DNA of 64,000 nt from the NCBI RefSeq assembly GCF_036884655.1, contig NC_088340.1, positions 682,001 through 746,000 on the forward strand, read 5' to 3'. Positions within the stretch are counted from its first letter, which is position 1. Each line of letters opens with the position of its first letter. The position numbers were made by a program, and so were the translations under genes. Of this stretch, positions 61,625 through 64,000 are shown in pieces. The notes under the pieces were generated by a model. That model had not been told where the DNA came from, did no database searches, and saw only the letters and a list, made by a program, of their open reading frames with translations. Source of the DNA: Musa acuminata AAA Group. Its lineage: Eukaryota; Streptophyta; Magnoliopsida; Zingiberales; Musaceae.

Positions 61625-61664
<40 letters not shown>
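61570..61664. repeat. Two (CT)n tracts in the receptor kinase promoter or leader
   Basis: CT runs at 61570-61598 and 61628-61664, each introduced by GTCACCA(C/T)C, so the block itself looks duplicated. They lie 370-470 bp upstream of the ATG. Polypyrimidine tracts in this position are common in plant core promoters and leaders. Confidence 0.85.
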
Positions 61665-61667
<3 letters not shown>

Positions 61668-62037
61668 GATGAGAGTAGCTAACTTGCGTGTTGTCCTCCT
61701 TGTCTGTGTTTAGCCTCCGTAACAATACAACCTCGAGCCATCACTCTGCCCAAAAGAATAAAATAACTCTTCTACTTCTGCTTCTTCTTCTTCTTTCTTT
61801 GCAAGCGCAAAGGACGCCCCAAAGGTGATTCAAAAATGGAACTTTTGGACGCCTAAAGGTGCCCATCCAGCCTAGTCATCTCCCTGAGGTGTGCCTCCTG
61901 ACCATTATAAGCGTTGCGGAGATGGCGGATGCAGGCGACGAGGAAGGAAGGAGGTGAAAGATCACATCTTTCCATGACCCAAACACAGCAATCTCTTGTT
62001 TGCTTCCCTCTCTTGGATTCCTAATCCTTCCCACCAG

Positions 62038-64000
62038 ATGGGGATCGGCTTCTTCTCCTTGTACCTCTCGGTTTCCCTGCTGCTGAGGTGCTCGGCCTCG
62101 CAGCAGCCGAACACGGACGCCGCCTTCGTCTCCGACTTCTTCCGGAGGATGGGGGTGGCTCCTTCCTCCACCAGTGGCAACGCCTCCGAGGTTTGTTCGT
62201 GGAGAGGAGTGTCCTGCGACGGCCCAACCGAGAGAGTCATCAGCTTGGTGGCTCCCGGCTTCGGCTTCTCCGGTCCGATCCCCGAAACCACCATCGGGAA
62301 GCTCGGCGTGCTCCGAGCCTTGGATCTCAGCGGCAACGACATCACCGCGCTCCCTTCAGATTTCGCGGAATTGAGTGGTTCACTCGGGCACCTCAACCTC
62401 TCCTCGAACAACATCGCCGGAGCGATCCCCGGCATCATCGGCAACTTCAAGCTGATGGAAAGCCTCGACCTTTCGCGCAACAGCTTCTCCGGCGAGATCC
62501 CCAGGGAGGTGGGCTCGCTGTCGAGCCTGCGGGTCCTCGACCTCAGCAGGAACTCGCTGGAGATGAGCATCCCGGACACGGTTCTCGGATGCGTCTCCCT
62601 TGTCTCGCTCGATCTTTCCCACAACAGGTTGAATGGGAGCGTTCCTGATGGGTTCGGTGCTGCCTTCAAGAACCTGAGCGCTTTGGATCTCGCACAGAAT
62701 GAGATCAGCGGGAAGATGCCAGACTTGTCGGGGTTGGACTCCATCTCCTACCTCAATCTCTCCCGCAATCGTTTCCGAGACTTGGTTCTTGGTGGATTCC
62801 GGGAGCCATTGCAGGTCGTGGACCTGAGCAAGAACCAGTTCCACGGCCTCATCTCTCAGGTAAACCGCAGCACCACCTCCAACTGGACTTCTCTGGTGTA
62901 TCTCGACATGTCCATGAACCAACTCGGCGGAGAGTTCTTCCCCGGTCTGGGAGATCTGAGGTCACTGAAGCATCTCAATCTTGCGTTCAACGAGTTCTCC
63001 TCCCAAGAATTGCTTCACATCCAACTGCCTTCTGCTCTAGAATACCTGAACTTGTCGGGAACCGATCTCGCCGGCCGAATTCCACCTGACATCTCTCAAT
63101 TGCTTGACCTCAAGGTGTTAGATCTTTCTCAGAATCATATCACCGGCAACATTCCCGAGCTGATCACCCGAAACCTGCAAGTGATAGACCTCTCGGTGAA
63201 CAATCTCACAGGTGAAATCCCACAGTCCTTACAACAGAAGTTGTCCGGTATGGAAAGGTTCAATCTTTCCTACAACAATCTCACCTATTGCGGCGAGAAA
63301 TTCTCACCGGAAACTCTCCGTTCATCGTTTATCGGCTCGCAGAGTGACTGCCCCATTGCGGTAAATCCAGATGGTATTGGATCCAAGGGAAGCAGACACG
63401 AGAATTTCAAGCTAGGCTTGGCCATAGCTTTTTCGGTGTTCTTCCTGTTAGCAGGGCTGATCTGCCTCGCCCTTGCTTGCCGAAAGAGGAGCAGACCCTG
63501 GGCGGTGAAGCAGCCATCGTTCGAGGAGGAGCTAAATGCCTCAGGCCCCTTCTACTTCCAGGCAGATTTCTCAACTTGGGTTGCAGATGTCAAGCTTCCT
63601 ACCTCAGTTCCTGTCGTCATCTTCGAGAAGCCATTGCTGAGCTTCACCTTCGCTGATCTCTTGAATGCGACCTCCAATTTCGACAGAGGAACCTTACTCG
63701 CAGAAGGAAGGCTTGGACCGGTGTACCGAGGATTTCTACCGGGAGGCATTCATGTGGCCGTGAAGGTTTTGGTCCACGGATTAACAGTGACGGACCAGGA
63801 AGCTGCAAAGGAGCTCGAGCGGCTTGGCCAGATCAAGCACCCCAATTTAGTGCCATTAACCGGCTACTGCTTGGCCGGGGATCAAAGGATCGCCATCTAT
63901 GATTACATGGAGAACGGGAACCTACAGAATCTGCTCCATGATCTACCACTGGGTGTGCAATCAACCGAAGACTGGACCAGTGATACATGGGAGCAAGAGA
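62038..64000 (+). CDS. LRR receptor-like serine/threonine kinase, At2g24230-like (3' end cut by window)
   Basis: Open from the ATG at 62038 to the window edge, 654 codons, with no intron. The N-terminus [20 protein letters not shown] is a signal peptide. The LRR cap contains [11 protein letters not shown], and tandem LRRs run from about residue 70 to 420 (repeated LxxLDLSxNxxxGxIP). A membrane helix at about 457-480 ([20 protein letters not shown]) is followed by a basic stop-transfer. The kinase domain starts near 535 with [20 protein letters not shown], then [10 protein letters not shown], then the VAVKVLV lysine. The sequence stops after [15 protein letters not shown] and DTWEQE, before the catalytic loop, so kinase competence cannot be judged. 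The order of features and the kinase text match the probable LRR receptor kinase At2g24230, whose ligand I do not know. It acts at the plasma membrane. Confidence 0.95.
   Translation, partial: MGIGFFSLYLSVSLLLRCSASQQPNTDAAFVSDFFRRMGVAPSSTSGNASEVCSWRGVSCDGPTERVISLVAPGFGFSGPIPETTIGKLGVLRALDLSGNDITALPSDFAELSGSLGHLNLSSNNIAGAIPGIIGNFKLMESLDLSRNSFSGEIPREVGSLSSLRVLDLSRNSLEMSIPDTVLGCVSLVSLDLSHNRLNGSVPDGFGAAFKNLSALDLAQNEISGKMPDLSGLDSISYLNLSRNRFRDLVLGGFREPLQVVDLSKNQFHGLISQVNRSTTSNWTSLVYLDMSMNQLGGEFFPGLGDLRSLKHLNLAFNEFSSQELLHIQLPSALEYLNLSGTDLAGRIPPDISQLLDLKVLDLSQNHITGNIPELITRNLQVIDLSVNNLTGEIPQSLQQKLSGMERFNLSYNNLTYCGEKFSPETLRSSFIGSQSDCPIAVNPDGIGSKGSRHENFKLGLAIAFSVFFLLAGLICLALACRKRSRPWAVKQPSFEEELNASGPFYFQADFSTWVADVKLPTSVPVVIFEKPLLSFTFADLLNATSNFDRGTLLAEGRLGPVYRGFLPGGIHVAVKVLVHGLTVTDQEAAKELERLGQIKHPNLVPLTGYCLAGDQRIAIYDYMENGNLQNLLHDLPLGVQSTEDWTSDTWEQE

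Noticed and set aside
61962..62922. Minus-strand frames of 260 and 180 residues across the receptor kinase LRRs
   Set aside because: They are shadows of GC-rich LRR codons; the plus-strand frame is open for 654 codons with clear domains.
1..64000. tRNA genes, CRISPR arrays, bacterial-type operons
   Set aside because: No tRNA A/B-box pairs with a cloverleaf, no spacer-repeat arrays and no operon structure were seen; the DNA is plant nuclear.

Overview
This is a stretch of plant nuclear DNA. Genes have GT-AG introns and AT-rich introns and spacers. Several genes have strongly GC-rich 5' coding ends (the transporter, the RAF kinase, the small protein at 13.0 kb and the receptor kinase), a pattern typical of commelinid monocots. 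A banana-like (Zingiberales) genome would fit, but that is an inference; nothing here fixes the species.

Layout. 0-1.4 kb: what looks like the last exons of an unrecognised plus-strand gene. 3.0-5.6 kb (+): a TPR-PB1-TPR co-chaperone-like protein of the PHOX/CLMP1 family, 2 exons. 8.2-9.6 kb (+): an intronless AVT6-type amino acid transporter. 10.9-11.7 kb: a decayed LINE tail and short tandem duplications. 13.0-13.4 kb (+): a small conserved plant protein with a TATA box and a C22 tract in its leader. 14.2-14.6 kb: a transit-peptide-like exon and a nuclear insertion of plastid 16S rDNA. 16.0-21.5 kb (+): a PB1-containing B-group Raf-like MAPKKK, 9 exons. 22.4-27.2 kb: an old LTR retrotransposon on the minus strand with no visible coding capacity. 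27.9-35.4 kb (-): a type I DnaJ of the plastid DJA5/DJA6 kind, 7 coding exons and one GC-AG intron. 37.1-37.4 kb: a two-monomer GC-rich tandem array. 38.6-42.7 kb (-): an S28-family lysosomal Pro-X carboxypeptidase-like protease, 10 exons. 42.7-62.0 kb: about 19 kb without a confident protein-coding gene, but holding a MIR156 precursor at 52.0 kb, one unrecognised candidate minus-strand gene at 50.5-50.8 kb, and many simple repeats. 62.0-64.0 kb (+): an LRR receptor-like kinase resembling Arabidopsis At2g24230, cut by the window end.

The genes are ordinary single transcription units with no operon logic. Themes that recur are protein homeostasis (the TPR co-chaperone, DnaJ, carboxypeptidase) and signalling (Raf-like MAPKKK, LRR-RLK, miR156), but their adjacency need not mean anything. 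Exon models were built by hand from splice signals. Each multi-exon CDS closes in frame, which is the main support for the coordinates. The most useful non-protein finds are the MIR156 hairpin, the plastid rDNA insertion with its secondary duplication, the coding-free LTR element, and the repeated occurrence of two-copy tandem duplications of 24-100 bp.
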